A program made the translations under genes and the position numbers. From the NCBI GenBank assembly GCA_947444195.1, contig CANEZL010000003.1, forward strand, positions 124,001 to 188,000: 64,000 nucleotides of DNA, read 5' to 3'. Shown here in pieces: positions 19,435 through 28,159 of the stretch. Position 1 is the stretch's first letter. Every line of letters starts with the position of its first letter. The DNA is from Methylobacteriaceae bacterium. GTDB lineage: Bacteria > Pseudomonadota > Alphaproteobacteria > Rhizobiales > Beijerinckiaceae. The notes under the pieces were generated by a model. That model did not search any database. It was not told where the DNA came from and saw nothing but the letters and a program-made list of their open reading frames with translations.

Positions 19435-20205
19435 GTGCCGCCCCTCTCGGTCCGCCCGGCGGCCTGGCGCGCGCTCGCCGCCCTGGTCTGGCTCGCGGGC
19501 GCCGTGGCGGCGGCCGAGCTCGCCTTCCCGTCGCTCTCCGGCCGCGTGGTCGACGGGGCGGGGCTGCTGACGCCGGAGCAGCGGGACGCCCTCGACGCCA
19601 AGCTGAAAGCGCACGAGGACAGGACGTCCGATCAGGTCGTCGTCGCCACCGTGCCCGGCCTCCAGGGCACCACGGTGGAGGATTTCGCCAACCGGCTGTT
19701 CCGCCATTGGAAACTCGGGCAGGCCAAGACCAACAACGGCGTCCTGCTCCTCGTGGCGCCGACGGAGCGCAAGGTCCGCATCGAGGTGGGCTACGGCCTC
19801 GAAGGGGCGCTCACCGACGCGCTCTCGCGGGTCGTCATCGCCGGAGCGATCACGCCGCGGTTCAAGACCGGGGACTATGCCGGCGGCATCGCGGCCGGCC
19901 TCGACGGCATCCTCTCCATCCTCGACGGCGATGCCCGCGAATGGCAGCGCAAGCCGCAGGTGCGGGAGGACTCGGTGGACCCGGGCCAGGTCGCGGTCTT
20001 CGTCGTGCTGTTCCTCGTGGTGCTGTTCGTGGTCTGGCGGATGAACCGGGCCGGCCGCGGGCCGGGGGGCATCGTCTTCCTGCCGGGGCCCGGCTCCGGC
20101 GGCTGGAGCGGCGGCTATTCGGGGGGCTCCTCCGGGGGCTTCGGCGGCGGTTTCTCGGGCGGGGGCGGCTCGTCGGGCGGCGGAGGAGCGTCGGGTGACT
20201 GGTAG
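19435..20205 (+). CDS. TPM-domain (YgcG-like) membrane protein
   Basis: This 256-residue protein has a signal peptide (1-27), a TPM domain (about 30-170, with LSGRVVDGAGLLTP and NNGVLLLVAPTERKVRIEVG), one membrane helix (about 187-205) and a Gly/Ser-rich tail. It starts at GTG with GGAGGGA upstream. Proteins of this family are encoded beside lemA and face the periplasm; TPM domains were linked to phosphatase and photosystem-repair roles elsewhere, which cannot be assumed here. It overlaps the next gene by 11 bases. Confidence 0.87.
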   Translation: MPPLSVRPAAWRALAALVWLAGAVAAAELAFPSLSGRVVDGAGLLTPEQRDALDAKLKAHEDRTSDQVVVATVPGLQGTTVEDFANRLFRHWKLGQAKTNNGVLLLVAPTERKVRIEVGYGLEGALTDALSRVVIAGAITPRFKTGDYAGGIAAGLDGILSILDGDAREWQRKPQVREDSVDPGQVAVFVVLFLVVLFVVWRMNRAGRGPGGIVFLPGPGSGGWSGGYSGGSSGGFGGGFSGGGGSSGGGGASGDW

Positions 20206-20827
20206 GGCGGCGGCCGGGCTCGGGCCGGAGGCGCGGGCGCGCCTCGCACAGGCCGTGGCGCGGGCCGAGGCGGGAACGGCGGGCGAGATCGTCGTGATGC
20301 TCTGCGCGCGCTCCGGGCTCTACCGCTCGGCGGTGCTCGCCGCCGCCCTCGCGGGCGCCCTGCTCCTGCCCTGGCCGCTCATCGCCCTGACCGGGTGGAG
20401 CGCCGCGCAGATCCTGCTGGCGCAGGCGGCCTTCGCCGCCGCCTGCCTCGCCGCCGGATCGAGCGAGGGCCTGCGCCTCGCCCTGATGCCGCGGGTGTTC
20501 CGGCGCGGCCGGGTCCGGGCGGCCGCGGCGCGCGCCTTCCGGATGCGCGGCCTCGCCCGTACACGCGGGCGCACGGGCGTGCTCCTCTACATCGCGATCC
20601 GCGAGCGCCATGCCGAGATCGTCACGGATGCGGGCGTGCTGGCCCATGTGCCGGCGGACGCCTGGGAGGGGATCCTCGCCGATCTCACCGCGGCCCTGGG
20701 GCGCGGCGCGGCGGAGGCGGGGCTCGCGGAGGCGGTCGGCCGCATCGGCGACCGCCTGCGGGAGGCGCTGCCGGCCGGTCCGGGAGACCCGAACGAACTG
20801 CCGGACCGGGTGATCCTGGCTGACTGA
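20195..20827 (+). CDS. Second TPM-domain membrane protein
   Basis: This 210-residue protein starts at a GTG inside the end of the previous gene with GGAGG upstream. The N-terminal half has the TPM opening strand (AGTAGEIVVMLCARSG), two membrane segments (about 44-85), then the TPM core (TGVLLYIAIRERHAEIVTDAGV). It lacks a signal peptide, so the arrangement of the domain around the membrane segments is unusual but typical for the third member of lemA-TPM-TPM operons. Confidence 0.83.
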   Translation: MTGRAAAGLGPEARARLAQAVARAEAGTAGEIVVMLCARSGLYRSAVLAAALAGALLLPWPLIALTGWSAAQILLAQAAFAAACLAAGSSEGLRLALMPRVFRRGRVRAAAARAFRMRGLARTRGRTGVLLYIAIRERHAEIVTDAGVLAHVPADAWEGILADLTAALGRGAAEAGLAEAVGRIGDRLREALPAGPGDPNELPDRVILAD

Positions 20828-20896
20828 CGGGAGCCGCGGCGGGCGCCGCGGGTTTCCGCCGGCAGACCCGGATGCCCGGATATCGCGAGGACGCCG

Positions 20897-21781
20897 ATGG
20901 ATACGAGAGCCGGCCACGGCCGCTACCCCTACAGCCCCGTGCCCGAGCGCCCGGTCTACGACTGGCCGGGCGGCACCCGGCTCGCGGTCTATATCGCGCT
21001 CAATCTCGAGACCTTCGACTTCGGCGCCGGCCTCGGGGCGGAACTGGCGCCGGGCGGTCCCCAGCCCGACGTGCTCAACTACGCCTGGCGCGACTGGGGC
21101 AACCGGGTCGGGGCGTGGCGCATCCGCGACCTCTTGGACGCGCTCCAGATGCCGGCGAGCGTCCTCGTCAACAGCCGGCTCTACGCGGATTGCCCGGGCC
21201 TCGTGGAGGCGTTCCGCGCCCGCGGCGACGAGATCGTCGGGCACGGCCGCAGCAATGCCGAGCGCCAGGGCGCGCTCGACGAGGCGGCCGAGCGCGCCCT
21301 CATCGCCGAGGCGACGGAGGTGCTGGCCCGTGCGGAGGGCAAGGCGCCGGCGGGCTGGCTCGGCCCCTGGATCTCGCAATCGCGGATCACCCCCGATCTC
21401 CTGGCGGAGGCGGGCTACCGCTACCTCCTCGACTGGTGCCACGACGACCAGCCGACCTGGTTCGCCATCCGAGGCGGCGGCCGCATCCTGGCGGTGCCCT
21501 ACCCGCAGGAACTCAACGACATCCCGGCCACCGTCGCCCGCAAGGAGACCGGCCGCCAGTTCGCGGACGCCATCGTCGACGCCTTCGACGAGATGCTGGA
21601 CCAGTCGCGCGCGGCGCCCCTCGTCATGGGCATCGCGCTCCATCCCTACATCGTCGGCCAGCCCCACCGCCTGCGCCCCCTGCGGCAGGCCCTCCACCAC
21701 ATCGCGCGCCACCGGGACGCGGTCTGGATCACCACCGCGGGCGCCATCGCCGCGCACGAGGCCGCGCGCGCGGCGGATTGA
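20897..21781 (+). CDS. Polysaccharide deacetylase-family protein, PuuE/allantoinase-like branch
   Basis: This 294-residue protein has the NodB-type fold of the PuuE group. VYIALNLETFDF (about 32-43) is in the place of motif 1, DEIVGHGRSNAERQG matches the GHG motif and GIALHPYIVGQPHRLRPL matches the family C-terminus. PuuE homologues act on allantoin or similar small amides rather than on polysaccharides. No purine catabolism genes lie nearby, so substrate is open. It converges on the monooxygenase gene with 12 bases between stops. Confidence 0.82.
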   Translation: MDTRAGHGRYPYSPVPERPVYDWPGGTRLAVYIALNLETFDFGAGLGAELAPGGPQPDVLNYAWRDWGNRVGAWRIRDLLDALQMPASVLVNSRLYADCPGLVEAFRARGDEIVGHGRSNAERQGALDEAAERALIAEATEVLARAEGKAPAGWLGPWISQSRITPDLLAEAGYRYLLDWCHDDQPTWFAIRGGGRILAVPYPQELNDIPATVARKETGRQFADAIVDAFDEMLDQSRAAPLVMGIALHPYIVGQPHRLRPLRQALHHIARHRDAVWITTAGAIAAHEAARAAD

Positions 21782-21793
21782 GGCGGACCGGGT

Positions 21794-23266
21794 TCAGCGC
21801 AGCTCGTAGTCGCGCAGCCGGACGCGGCGGGTGCTGCGGCGATAGGCGAGGACCGAGCCCGGCCAGAGGACCGGATTGCGGCCCTCGGCGTCGAGATACC
21901 AGCTCGTGCAACCGCCCCGCTGCCAGACGCTGGCGGCGAGCTGCGCCCGGATCCGGTCGAGGAAGCCCGCCTGCGCCGCAGGCCGGACCGCGATCGCGCG
22001 GGCGCCCGCGCGTTGCAGGGCGGCGAGGCAGCCGAGGACGTGCTCGATCTGCGCCTCCAGCATCAGCAGCACCGAGTTGTGCCCGAGGGCGGTGTTGGGG
22101 CCGAGGAGCAGGAAGAAGTTCGGGAATCCCGCGACGCTGATGCCCTGATAGGCCCCCATCCCCCCGGCCCAGGCCGCGGCGAGGGTGGTGCCGCCGCGGC
22201 CCACGATGCGCGCCCGCGGCAGGCCCGCGCTCACGTCGAAGCCGGTGGCGTGGACGAGCACGTCGAGGGGGTGCTCCACGCCGTCCGCGGTCACCACCCC
22301 CGCGGGGGTGATGGCCCGGATGGCGCCGGTCTCCACGGCGACGTTCGGCCGTTGCAGGGCCGGGTAGAAATCGTCCGAGATCAGCACGCGCTTGCAGCCG
22401 AGGCGGTAGCTCGGGCGCAGCTTGGCGCGGAGCGCCCGGTCCGGCACCGACTTGAACAGGTGATGGCGCGCGAGGCGCTCGGCGAGGCCGGTGAGGCGCG
22501 AGACCCGGGTGAAGCCGGCGAGCGCCCGCGCCTCGTTGAGCCAGAACAGGCGCGTCCGCTCCAGGCGCCGGGCCGGCGGCAGCGCCCGGTAGAGCGCCCG
22601 CCGCCAGGCCGGCACCGGCCGGTCGCGCCGCGGCACGATCCAGGAGGGCGTGCGCTGGAACAGGGTGAGGTGGCCGGCCGTGCCGGCGATGGCCGGCACG
22701 ATCTGCACGGCGCTCGCCCCCGAACCGATCACGCCGACGCGCTTGCCCGCGAGATCGCAGGCATGATCCCAGGTGGCGGAGTGGAACTGCCGACCGGCGA
22801 AGTCCGTCCGGCCGGGAATCGCGGGGTAGGCCGGCCGGTGCAGGAATCCGGTGCCGGCGGCGATCGCCCGCGCCCGCATCGGTCCGCGGCTGGTCTCCGC
22901 CCGCCAGAGGGCGGCCGCCTCGTCCCAGACCGCGCCGAGGAAGGCGGTGCCGAAGCGGATCAGCGGCATCAGGCCGGCGCCCTCGGCGGTCTCCCGGAGA
23001 TAGGCGGCGATCTCCGGTTGCGGGGCGTAGGTGCGCGTCCAGTCGGCCTTGGGTGCGAAGGAGAGGGAGTAGAGATGCGAGGGGACGTCGCAGGCCGCCC
23101 CCGGATAGGTGTTGTCCCGCCACGTGCCGCCGACGGAATCCGCCTTCTCCAGAACGGCGAGGGCGGCGATGCCGGCCGCCCGCGCCCGCATGGCCATGGC
23201 GAGGCCGGAGAAGCCGGCGCCGACGACGAGGAGGTCGAGGGTCTCGTCCGGCGCGCCCGCGCTCAT
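21794..23266 (-). CDS. Type I Baeyer-Villiger / flavin-containing monooxygenase
   Basis: This 490-residue flavoenzyme inserts oxygen beside a carbonyl using NADPH and FAD. FAD-binding GAGFSGLAMA is at about 17-26, and a second Rossmann motif, GSGASAVQIV, is at 181-190. Between them residues 156-167 read FAGRQFHSATWD, an exact match to the Baeyer-Villiger fingerprint FxGxxxHxxxW(P/D). Its start overlaps the esterase stop by four bases, and SDR, esterase and monooxygenase form one unit. The set fits alcohol to ketone, ketone to ester, ester to acid plus alcohol. Substrate is not known. Confidence 0.88.
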   Translation of the reverse strand: MSAGAPDETLDLLVVGAGFSGLAMAMRARAAGIAALAVLEKADSVGGTWRDNTYPGAACDVPSHLYSLSFAPKADWTRTYAPQPEIAAYLRETAEGAGLMPLIRFGTAFLGAVWDEAAALWRAETSRGPMRARAIAAGTGFLHRPAYPAIPGRTDFAGRQFHSATWDHACDLAGKRVGVIGSGASAVQIVPAIAGTAGHLTLFQRTPSWIVPRRDRPVPAWRRALYRALPPARRLERTRLFWLNEARALAGFTRVSRLTGLAERLARHHLFKSVPDRALRAKLRPSYRLGCKRVLISDDFYPALQRPNVAVETGAIRAITPAGVVTADGVEHPLDVLVHATGFDVSAGLPRARIVGRGGTTLAAAWAGGMGAYQGISVAGFPNFFLLLGPNTALGHNSVLLMLEAQIEHVLGCLAALQRAGARAIAVRPAAQAGFLDRIRAQLAASVWQRGGCTSWYLDAEGRNPVLWPGSVLAYRRSTRRVRLRDYELR

Positions 23267-24150
23267 CCGCGCGCCGCCGCGACGTGGCGCTCGAGGAAGG
23301 CGGCGGCCGTGTCGAGGGAGCGGCGCGCCTCGGGCAGCGCCCGGTCCGCGAACTGCCAGACGTGGTTGACCACGGGGAAGACCTCGGCCGTGGCGTCCAC
23401 CCCGGCGGCGCGGGCCCGCTCAGCGAGCCGCACGGAATCGTCGCGCAGGATCTCCCGCTCGCCCACGTGGAGCAGCAGCGGCGGCAGCCCGGCGAGGTCG
23501 GCCAGCAGGGGCGAGACCTGCGGATCGGCCGCGTCGTGCCCGGCGAGGTACATGGGCATCAGGTTGGCGAGCGCCACGGGGTCGAACATCGCGTCGAGCA
23601 GGGCGTTCGAGACACGCGATCCGCTCTGGGCGGTCAGGTCGGTGACCGGCGAGAACAGGGCGGCTGCCCGCGGCATCGGCAGGCCGCGGTCGCGGGCGGC
23701 CAGCATCACCGCGAGCGCGAGGTTGCCGCCCGCGGAATCCCCGGCGATGCCCGCAGGCCCGCCCTCGGCGAAGGCGCACCAGGCCACGAGGGCGTCGTCG
23801 CGCCCGGCCGGGAATGGATGCTCCGGCGCGAGCCGGTAATCGGGGGCGAAGACGGTGAAGCCGCGGGTGGCGAGCGCGCCCGTCACCGGGCGGTGCGTGC
23901 GCGCCGAGCAGGCGACGAAGCCGCCCCCGTGCAGGTAGAACAGGCGCCGCCCGCCCCCGCCCACCGGCCGCACCCACTCGCCGGGCACGCCGCCGAGGCT
24001 CGCCGGCTCGTAGGTGGCGCCCGGCGGATCCGGGAAGGTGGCGCCGTTGAACACCTGCCGGATCTGCCCGATGTCGCGCATCGTGCCGAGCCGCGCGCGG
24101 ACCTTCCGTCTCACCATCCAGGCCCCGATATGGGCGCGCAGGCTCGCCAT
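23263..24150 (-). CDS. Alpha/beta hydrolase, hormone-sensitive-lipase-type esterase
   Basis: This 295-residue esterase has the oxyanion motif HGGG (74-77), nucleophile Ser139 in GDSAGG, an Asp near 237 and His263 in VNHVW, so the triad is complete. This is family IV (HSL). It starts three bases after the SDR stop and overlaps the monooxygenase start, so it is translationally coupled to both. An esterase directly beside a Baeyer-Villiger monooxygenase is likely to hydrolyse the ester that enzyme makes. It also resembles LipR of the mycobacterial mymA operon in family and context. Confidence 0.9.
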   Translation of the reverse strand: MASLRAHIGAWMVRRKVRARLGTMRDIGQIRQVFNGATFPDPPGATYEPASLGGVPGEWVRPVGGGGRRLFYLHGGGFVACSARTHRPVTGALATRGFTVFAPDYRLAPEHPFPAGRDDALVAWCAFAEGGPAGIAGDSAGGNLALAVMLAARDRGLPMPRAAALFSPVTDLTAQSGSRVSNALLDAMFDPVALANLMPMYLAGHDAADPQVSPLLADLAGLPPLLLHVGEREILRDDSVRLAERARAAGVDATAEVFPVVNHVWQFADRALPEARRSLDTAAAFLERHVAAARG

Positions 24151-24153
24151 GGC

Positions 24154-25005
24154 TCAGGTCCTCCGGCGCGACAGCCGCTGCAGGACGGGCCAGTAGCCAC
24201 CCGGCAGCAGGCGCTGGACCAGGGCGGCGTACTGCGCATCCTTGCCGACGACGATGCGGGGCGCGCGCCGCTCCACCGCATCGAGGATCTTGCGCGCGGT
24301 GAAATCCGGCTTCAGGCGCAGGAAGGCCTGGAAGTCGGCGCGCGCCGTCTCGAAGGCGGCCCGGATCGCCTCGGCCGCCTCGGAATCGCCCTCGGGGCGC
24401 GGCCCGCGCGCGCTGCGGGCGATGGCCGTGTCGACGCCGCCGGGCAGCACGAGGGTGACGCCGAGGGGCGTGCCGACGAACTCGTGCTGGAGCGCCTCGG
24501 AGAAGCCGCGCACGGCGAACTTGCTCGCGCAATAGGTCGCCTGACCGGGCGGCGCGATCAGCCCGAACATGCTCGACATGTTGACGATCTGCGCCACCGG
24601 CTCGCGCCGGAGCATCGGCAGGAAGGCGTGCGTCACGCGCATCACCGCGCGCAGGTTGATGTCGAGGAGCCAGTCCACGTCGTCCGGATGGACGTCGGCG
24701 AAGTTGCCGCCGAGCGCCACGCCGGCATTGTTGACGAGGAGGTTGAGCCGGCCGAACTCCGCCTCCACCGCCTGGGGCAGGGCCCGGATGGCGTCGGCGT
24801 CGCGCAGGTCGACCACGTGGCGGCTCACCGAAACCTCGTGGGGCGCCAGGGTCTCGGCCACGGCGGCGAGGCCCGCCGCGTCGCGGTCCACCAGGGCGAC
24901 GGCGCAGCCCCGGGCGGTGAGGGCGATGGCGAGTTCCGCACCGATGCCGCTCGCCGCGCCGGTGACGAGCGCGACGGATCCGCGAAACCGAAAATTCTGG
25001 GTCAA
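24154..25005 (-). CDS. Short-chain dehydrogenase/reductase
   Basis: This is a 283-residue classical SDR. With a TTG start at 25005 (GAGGA seven bases upstream), the cofactor motif TGAASGIG is at 15-22, NNAG at 92-95, Ser144/145 and YCASK at 158-162 complete the active site. No ATG or GTG fits the family N-terminus, so the TTG is favoured. The long C-terminal part (to RLSRRR) is found in SDRs of lipid or ketone metabolism. It heads the SDR-esterase-monooxygenase unit and follows the DHA2 transporter gene by 74 bases. Confidence 0.88.
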   Translation of the reverse strand: MTQNFRFRGSVALVTGAASGIGAELAIALTARGCAVALVDRDAAGLAAVAETLAPHEVSVSRHVVDLRDADAIRALPQAVEAEFGRLNLLVNNAGVALGGNFADVHPDDVDWLLDINLRAVMRVTHAFLPMLRREPVAQIVNMSSMFGLIAPPGQATYCASKFAVRGFSEALQHEFVGTPLGVTLVLPGGVDTAIARSARGPRPEGDSEAAEAIRAAFETARADFQAFLRLKPDFTARKILDAVERRAPRIVVGKDAQYAALVQRLLPGGYWPVLQRLSRRRT

Positions 25006-25079
25006 ACCGATTCCTCGAAGCCGCGTGCGGCCCCAGCGCGATAGCCAGGGCCCGCCGCCCTGTCCAGGGCGGGGCCGCC

Positions 25080-26672
25080 TCAGTGCGCGGCGGGCTTGGC
25101 CGCGCCGAGCTTCACCGTCCGCAGGATGAGCGCCAGCGGGATCAGGCAGGCGGTGAGGAGGCCGAGCACCCAGAACACGTCGATATAGGCCCAGTAGGCC
25201 ACCTGCGTGGCCACCTGCTGGCCGATCCAGGCGGTGGCCTGTCCCTGCGCGTCGGGGCCGGCATAGCCGTGCTGCTGGAAGTAGCGCGTCGCCTGGGACA
25301 GGGTCTCCTGATAGGCGGGGTTGGCCGGGTTGACCGATTCCACGAGCCGGCTCTGATGGAACTGGCTGCGGTAGGCCAGGATGTTCTGCGCGAGCGACAC
25401 GCCCATCGAGCCGCCCACGTTGCGGGCCACGTTGATGAGGGCCGAGGCCTGGTCGGTGCGGTCCTTCGGCAGGCCCTCGTAGGAGGCGGTCGTCACCGAG
25501 AGGAAGATCATCGGCAGGCCGACGCCGATGAAGACGCGCGACCACGCGAAGAAGGAGAAGGTGGTCTCCCCGTTGATCCGGGTGAGGTCGACCATGCCCG
25601 CCGACACGATGGCGGCGCCCAGCATGATCAGCCATTTCGGCTGCACGAAGCCGGAGAGGCGGCCGACGATCACCATCGACACCACGGTCATGATCCCGCC
25701 GGGGCCGAGCACGAGGCCGGACAGGGTGGCGGTGTAGCCGTAATATTCCTGCGTGATCTGCGGAATGAACTGCGTGGTGGCGATCAGCACGGCGCCGGTG
25801 AACAGCATCACCACGAAGCACGAGCCGAACTGGCGGCTGTTGAGGAGCCGGATGTCGATGACCGGGTTCTTCGTCTTGAGCAGCCAGGGGATCATCGCCG
25901 CGAACGACAGCACGGCGAGCAGGCCGAACACGTTCATCAGGGTCGAGGTGCCGAACCAGTCCTTGCGCTGGCCCTCGTCGAGGACGACCTCGAGGGAGCC
26001 GAGGAAGAGCGCCACCAGCAGGAAGCCCACGAGGTCGAAGCGCACGCCCTTGGCCCGCAGGACCCGCCGCTCGCGCTTGGCCGCCTCGCTGTCCTCGATC
26101 AGCCAGTACATCAGCCCGAGGGAGATCAGGCCGATCGGGCCGTTGATGAGAAAGCACCAGTGCCAGGAGGCGTTGTCGGAGAGCCAGCCGCCGAGCGTCG
26201 GGCCGATCACCGGCGCCACGACGATGGCGACGCCGTAGAGGGCGAAGGCTTGGCCGCGCTTCTCCGGCGGGAAGGAATCGGCCAGGATCGACTGCGCCAG
26301 GGGCGCCATGCCGCCGCCGCCGAGGCCCTGCAGCACCCGGAACAGCAACAGGGATTCCAGGCTCCAGGCGAAGCCGCAGAGCACCGAGGAGAGCGTGAAC
26401 AGGGCCACGCTCCACATGAAGAAGGCTTTCCGCCCGAAGCGCTTGGCGAGGAAGCTCGACGCGATCAGGGTGATGGCGTTGGCCACGAGGTAGCTCGTCA
26501 CCACCCAGGCCGCCTCGTCCGGCCCCACCGCGAGGCCGCCGGAGATGTAGCGGAGCGCCACGTTGGCGATGGTGGTGTCGAGCACCTCCATGAAGGTCGC
26601 GAGCGCCACCACCAGGGCGATCGCCCACGGGTTGTGGCCGCCGGGCGCGGCCGCCCCGCTGCCCGCGCTCAC
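25080..26672 (-). CDS. DHA2-family multidrug efflux MFS transporter (EmrB type)
   Basis: This 530-residue protein has 14 predicted membrane segments. The DHA2 motifs are present: LDTTIANVALRYISG in segment 1 and RVLQGLGGGGMAPLAQ, with GPTLGGWL as the antiporter motif. It starts at a GTG that overlaps the stop of the HlyD-type adaptor gene (GTGA). With that adaptor it should form an inner-membrane to periplasm efflux complex that uses the proton gradient. Confidence 0.92.
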   Translation of the reverse strand: MSAGSGAAAPGGHNPWAIALVVALATFMEVLDTTIANVALRYISGGLAVGPDEAAWVVTSYLVANAITLIASSFLAKRFGRKAFFMWSVALFTLSSVLCGFAWSLESLLLFRVLQGLGGGGMAPLAQSILADSFPPEKRGQAFALYGVAIVVAPVIGPTLGGWLSDNASWHWCFLINGPIGLISLGLMYWLIEDSEAAKRERRVLRAKGVRFDLVGFLLVALFLGSLEVVLDEGQRKDWFGTSTLMNVFGLLAVLSFAAMIPWLLKTKNPVIDIRLLNSRQFGSCFVVMLFTGAVLIATTQFIPQITQEYYGYTATLSGLVLGPGGIMTVVSMVIVGRLSGFVQPKWLIMLGAAIVSAGMVDLTRINGETTFSFFAWSRVFIGVGLPMIFLSVTTASYEGLPKDRTDQASALINVARNVGGSMGVSLAQNILAYRSQFHQSRLVESVNPANPAYQETLSQATRYFQQHGYAGPDAQGQATAWIGQQVATQVAYWAYIDVFWVLGLLTACLIPLALILRTVKLGAAKPAAH

Positions 26673-27907
26673 CGCACGTGCGCCTTCGGCACCACCGACA
26701 TGCCCGGCCCGATCGCCACGTCGGTCGGCCAGTCGTCGACCACGATCTTCACCGGGATGCGCTGGGTCACCTTCACGTAGTTGCCGGTGGCGTTCTGGGC
26801 CGGCAGGAGGCTGAAGGCGGTGCCGGAGCCCGGCTGCACCGAGGCGATCCGCCCGGTGATCCTGCGGTCGGGATAGGCGTCGATGCTGAGGTCGACGTGC
26901 TGGCCCGGCCGCATGTCGGTGATCTGGGTCTCCTTGTAGTTCGCCGTCACCCAGATGTCGTCGGGCACGAAGTTGGCGAGGCTCTGGCCCGCCTGGGCGA
27001 ACTCGCCGACCCCGCCCGTGAGCCGGACCACGCGGCCCGCCTGCGCCGCCGTCACCTCGGTGTAGCCGAGATTGAGCTTGGCCTGGTCGCGCTGCGCCTG
27101 CGCCTGGGCGAGTTGCGCCTCGGCGCTGGCGCGCTGGGCCTTGAGGGAGCCGATCTGCGTCTGCGCCGCCACCACGTTGGCGTTGGCGCTGGCTAGCGCC
27201 GCCTGCCGCTGCTGGAGCTGGGAGGCGGAGGATTGCGATTGCTGCACGGTACCGGCGCCGCGCTCGGCCAGCGTCCGGTAGCGGGCGGCATCCTCCTTGG
27301 CGAAGTCGAGGGCGGCCTGGGCGGTCTCGACCTGGGCCTGCGCCACCTGCACCTGCGCCTTCTGCGTCTCGATCTGCGCGTCGACGTTGGCGACGGCCGC
27401 CTCGCCCGCCTGGACCTGCGCCTCCGCCTGTTCGAGGGCGACCCGGTAGTCCCGCGGATCGACGCGGAACAGCGTGTCGCCGGCCTTCACGTGCTGGTTG
27501 TCGGTGACCGCCACCGCGACCACGTAGCCGCCGACCTTCGGGGCCACGGTGAAGGAGCGGGCATCCACGAAGGCGTCGTCCGTGGTCTCGTAGGGGTGCA
27601 GGGCGATCAGCCAGTAGAAGTAGACGGCGACGCCGAGCGCGATCGCCGCGAGGCCGCCGAGCACGAACCACCAGGGATGGCGGCGCAGGACGTTCGGGCG
27701 CTGCGCCTCCTCGGTATCCGCGGAGGATGCGTCCGCCTCCGGCCGCGCGTCGCCCTCGGCGGGCTCGTCCGCGCCGGGCTTGCGGGCGCGGGGTTCGAGT
27801 TCGAGGACGTCGCGGTCCCGGGGCGCGTCGCCCCCGTCGGCGGGCTCGGACCGCGCGCGCCGCAGCGGAGCTCCGGCGGTCCCGTCCCGCCGTCGATCGT
27901 CAAGCAT
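26669..27907 (-). CDS. HlyD/EmrA-family efflux adaptor
   Basis: This 412-residue membrane-fusion protein has a long charged cytoplasmic N-terminus (about 75 residues), one membrane helix (about 78-98), then the N-terminal barrel half HPYETTDDAFVDARSFTVAP, typical of EmrA. A long coiled-coil hairpin rich in Gln/Ala (about 150-260) and the barrel domain follow. It is the first gene of the minus-strand run and pairs with the EmrB-type transporter. The divergent neighbour is hdeD. No local regulator such as MarR or TetR is adjacent. Confidence 0.9.
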   Translation of the reverse strand: MLDDRRRDGTAGAPLRRARSEPADGGDAPRDRDVLELEPRARKPGADEPAEGDARPEADASSADTEEAQRPNVLRRHPWWFVLGGLAAIALGVAVYFYWLIALHPYETTDDAFVDARSFTVAPKVGGYVVAVAVTDNQHVKAGDTLFRVDPRDYRVALEQAEAQVQAGEAAVANVDAQIETQKAQVQVAQAQVETAQAALDFAKEDAARYRTLAERGAGTVQQSQSSASQLQQRQAALASANANVVAAQTQIGSLKAQRASAEAQLAQAQAQRDQAKLNLGYTEVTAAQAGRVVRLTGGVGEFAQAGQSLANFVPDDIWVTANYKETQITDMRPGQHVDLSIDAYPDRRITGRIASVQPGSGTAFSLLPAQNATGNYVKVTQRIPVKIVVDDWPTDVAIGPGMSVVPKAHVR

Positions 27908-28064
27908 CGGATCAAGCCGTCTGAGCGCCGTGCCCCGTCACGGGGCGATCGTCGCGTGAACCCGCCTCGGCGGTGCAAAGACCGGAATGCGGACAAAGTT
28001 CCCGAAGCGTTCCGGCCCGTGCGAGGCGTGGCCGCCGAACCGGCATGCTCTCCGCGGAGGCCCC

Positions 28065-28089
28065 GGAACACGGAGCGTGACCGTGCGTT
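28065..28089 (+). promoter_or_regulatory. EcfG general-stress promoter of hdeD
   Basis: GGAAC (28065-28069), exactly 16 bases, then CGTT (28086-28089) is a perfect match to the alphaproteobacterial EcfG consensus. It lies 70 bases upstream of the hdeD ATG in the divergent spacer. Confidence 0.75.
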
Positions 28090-28159
28090 CGGGCGGCATC
28101 GGATGGCCGCGGACCGCCCTCGGAGCCACACGCGGCACCGGAAGACGGAGTGCAGCGTC

